Assembly: GCA_048264105.1 (NCBI GenBank)
Contig: JBLXDJ010000003.1
Location: 248,001-312,000 of the forward strand
Direction: 5' to 3'
Length of the DNA stretch: 64,000 nucleotides
From: Oceanospirillum sp048264105
GTDB taxonomy: Bacteria; Pseudomonadota; Gammaproteobacteria; Pseudomonadales; Halomonadaceae
A program made the position numbers and the translations under genes. Of the stretch, positions 63,262 to 64,000 are shown piece by piece (position 1 is the stretch's first letter; the number at the start of each line of letters is the position of its first letter). The notes beneath the pieces are model-generated. The model was not told the origin of the DNA. It did not search any database and saw only the letters and a list, made by a program, of their open reading frames with translations.

Positions 63262-64000
63262 TCAGGATGCCGGTTTCTCTTTTCCTTTCAGCAGCGCCCG
63301 CAGAGGCCCTGAACAGCCGTAGCCGAGGAAAGCGATCAGCAGAACGGTTGCCGGATCGTAGGCGATCACGACAAAGATCAGCGCGATAACAAACATAGTC
63401 AGAAACGGCACCCGACCTTTCAGATCGATCTCTTTAAAGCTGTTATAGCGCACATTGCTCACCATCAGGACACCAACAGCCGCCACAATAAAGGCCAGCG
63501 CATACTTATAAGAGGTGTCGATCAGGTTCAGGTCACTGAAGGTCCAGACAATACCGGCAATAATCGCCGCCGCGGCCGGACTTGGCAGACCGATAAACCA
63601 GCGCTTATCCACAGACCCGATCTGAGTATTAAAGCGTGCCAGACGTAATGCCGCGCCTGCGACATAGATAAAGGCCGCAAACCAGCCGATTTTACCGATA
63701 TCACCCAGCATCCAGCTGAAAGACACCAGCGCCGGAGCCACGCCAAAGGAGACCATATCGGCCAGGCTGTCGTATTCAGCACCAAACTCACTCTGAGTAT
63801 TGGTCATACGGGCAACACGACCATCCAGGCCATCCAGAATCATGGAGATAAAAATAGCGATAGCGGCGTTATCAAACACACCATTCATCGCAGAGACGAC
63901 CGCATAAAAACCCGAGAAAAGTGCACCTGTGGTAAACAGGTTCGGCAGCAGATAGATACCCTTACGGCGTACTTTCTTACCCTCTTCAACAGTTTCTTCT
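63262..64000 (-). CDS. pssA: CDP-diacylglycerol-serine O-phosphatidyltransferase, partial
   Basis: 246 visible residues; the frame is open to the window edge, so the N-terminus is missing. The CDP-alcohol phosphotransferase motif is complete: ILDGLDGRVARMTNTQSEFG, then AEYDSLADMVSFGVAPAL. About seven membrane helices. The piece GIYLLPNLFTTGALFSGFYA before the motif fits type II (Bacillus-like) phosphatidylserine synthases. It makes phosphatidylserine, the precursor of phosphatidylethanolamine. Confidence 0.93.
   Translation of the reverse strand, partial: EETVEEGKKVRRKGIYLLPNLFTTGALFSGFYAVVSAMNGVFDNAAIAIFISMILDGLDGRVARMTNTQSEFGAEYDSLADMVSFGVAPALVSFSWMLGDIGKIGWFAAFIYVAGAALRLARFNTQIGSVDKRWFIGLPSPAAAAIIAGIVWTFSDLNLIDTSYKYALAFIVAAVGVLMVSNVRYNSFKEIDLKGRVPFLTMFVIALIFVVIAYDPATVLLIAFLGYGCSGPLRALLKGKEKPAS

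Noticed and set aside
1..64000. rRNA, tRNA, CRISPR arrays, insertion sequences, phage genes
   Set aside because: Looked for clover-leaf ends, spaced repeats, transposase motifs and long terminal inverted repeats; none seen.

Overview
The window is ordinary chromosomal DNA from a Gram-negative gammaproteobacterium, most likely a marine Oceanospirillales relative (Neptuniibacter, Amphritea or Marinobacterium type); the genus is an inference. Evidence: local gene orders known from Pseudomonas and relatives (the coxB-coxA-ctaG-coxC-surf1-ctaA-ctaB block; glnE-ilvE-waaF; rho-trxA beside ppx, with ubiD and a flavin reductase nearby), TRAP uptake, NhaB, and many c-di-GMP and chemotaxis proteins. No rRNA, tRNA, CRISPR array, insertion sequence or prophage was seen.

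Layout. 1-6950: end of a GntR/FCD regulator, a TRAP transporter operon (dctP, hairpin, dctQ, dctM, universal stress protein) on the minus strand, then a CaiB-type CoA transferase divergent from a LysR regulator. 6950-9190: a PAS/GAF/GGDEF diguanylate cyclase and a DUF2970 protein. 9320-19000: aa3-type cytochrome c oxidase with its assembly and heme A genes, with one small gene (DUF2909) on the opposite strand, then a Yip1 protein. 19290-25780: housekeeping genes (pseudouridine synthase, NIF3-like, two Nudix hydrolases, gamma carbonic anhydrase, DUF1289, purT, trpS). 25940-36680, all minus: DGC-CheC-CheY operon, RND efflux pair, a periplasmic binding protein with a membrane GGDEF protein, and a TauE/SafE permease. 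36900-47520: YitT protein, an MCP, a degenerate WaaF-like protein, ilvE, glnE, dgkA, and an AI-2E-family permease with a cyclic-nucleotide-binding protein. 47780-51130: nhaB and a second MCP. 51200-53450: a secreted kexin-like protease followed by a separate propeptide-like lipoprotein. 53470-57710: GntR regulator and acuI around a perfect operator, a 42-residue membrane protein under an FNR-type box, folM, and a ferredoxin-reductase. 57720-64000: ubiD, rho, trxA, ppx with a candidate Pho box, and pssA cut by the window edge.

Most noteworthy. (1) The protease/propeptide pair at 51203-53452 resembles the Aeromonas sobria ASP/ORF2 arrangement, in which a kexin-like protease is folded by a chaperone encoded just downstream. 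(2) A 42-codon membrane protein at 55587-55715 has its own FNR/Anr box, ribosome binding site and terminator. (3) A 13+13 bp perfect palindrome at 54323-54353 contains an exact FadR-family core. (4) Two local signalling modules link sensing to c-di-GMP: binding protein + GGDEF, and CheY + CheC + GGDEF.
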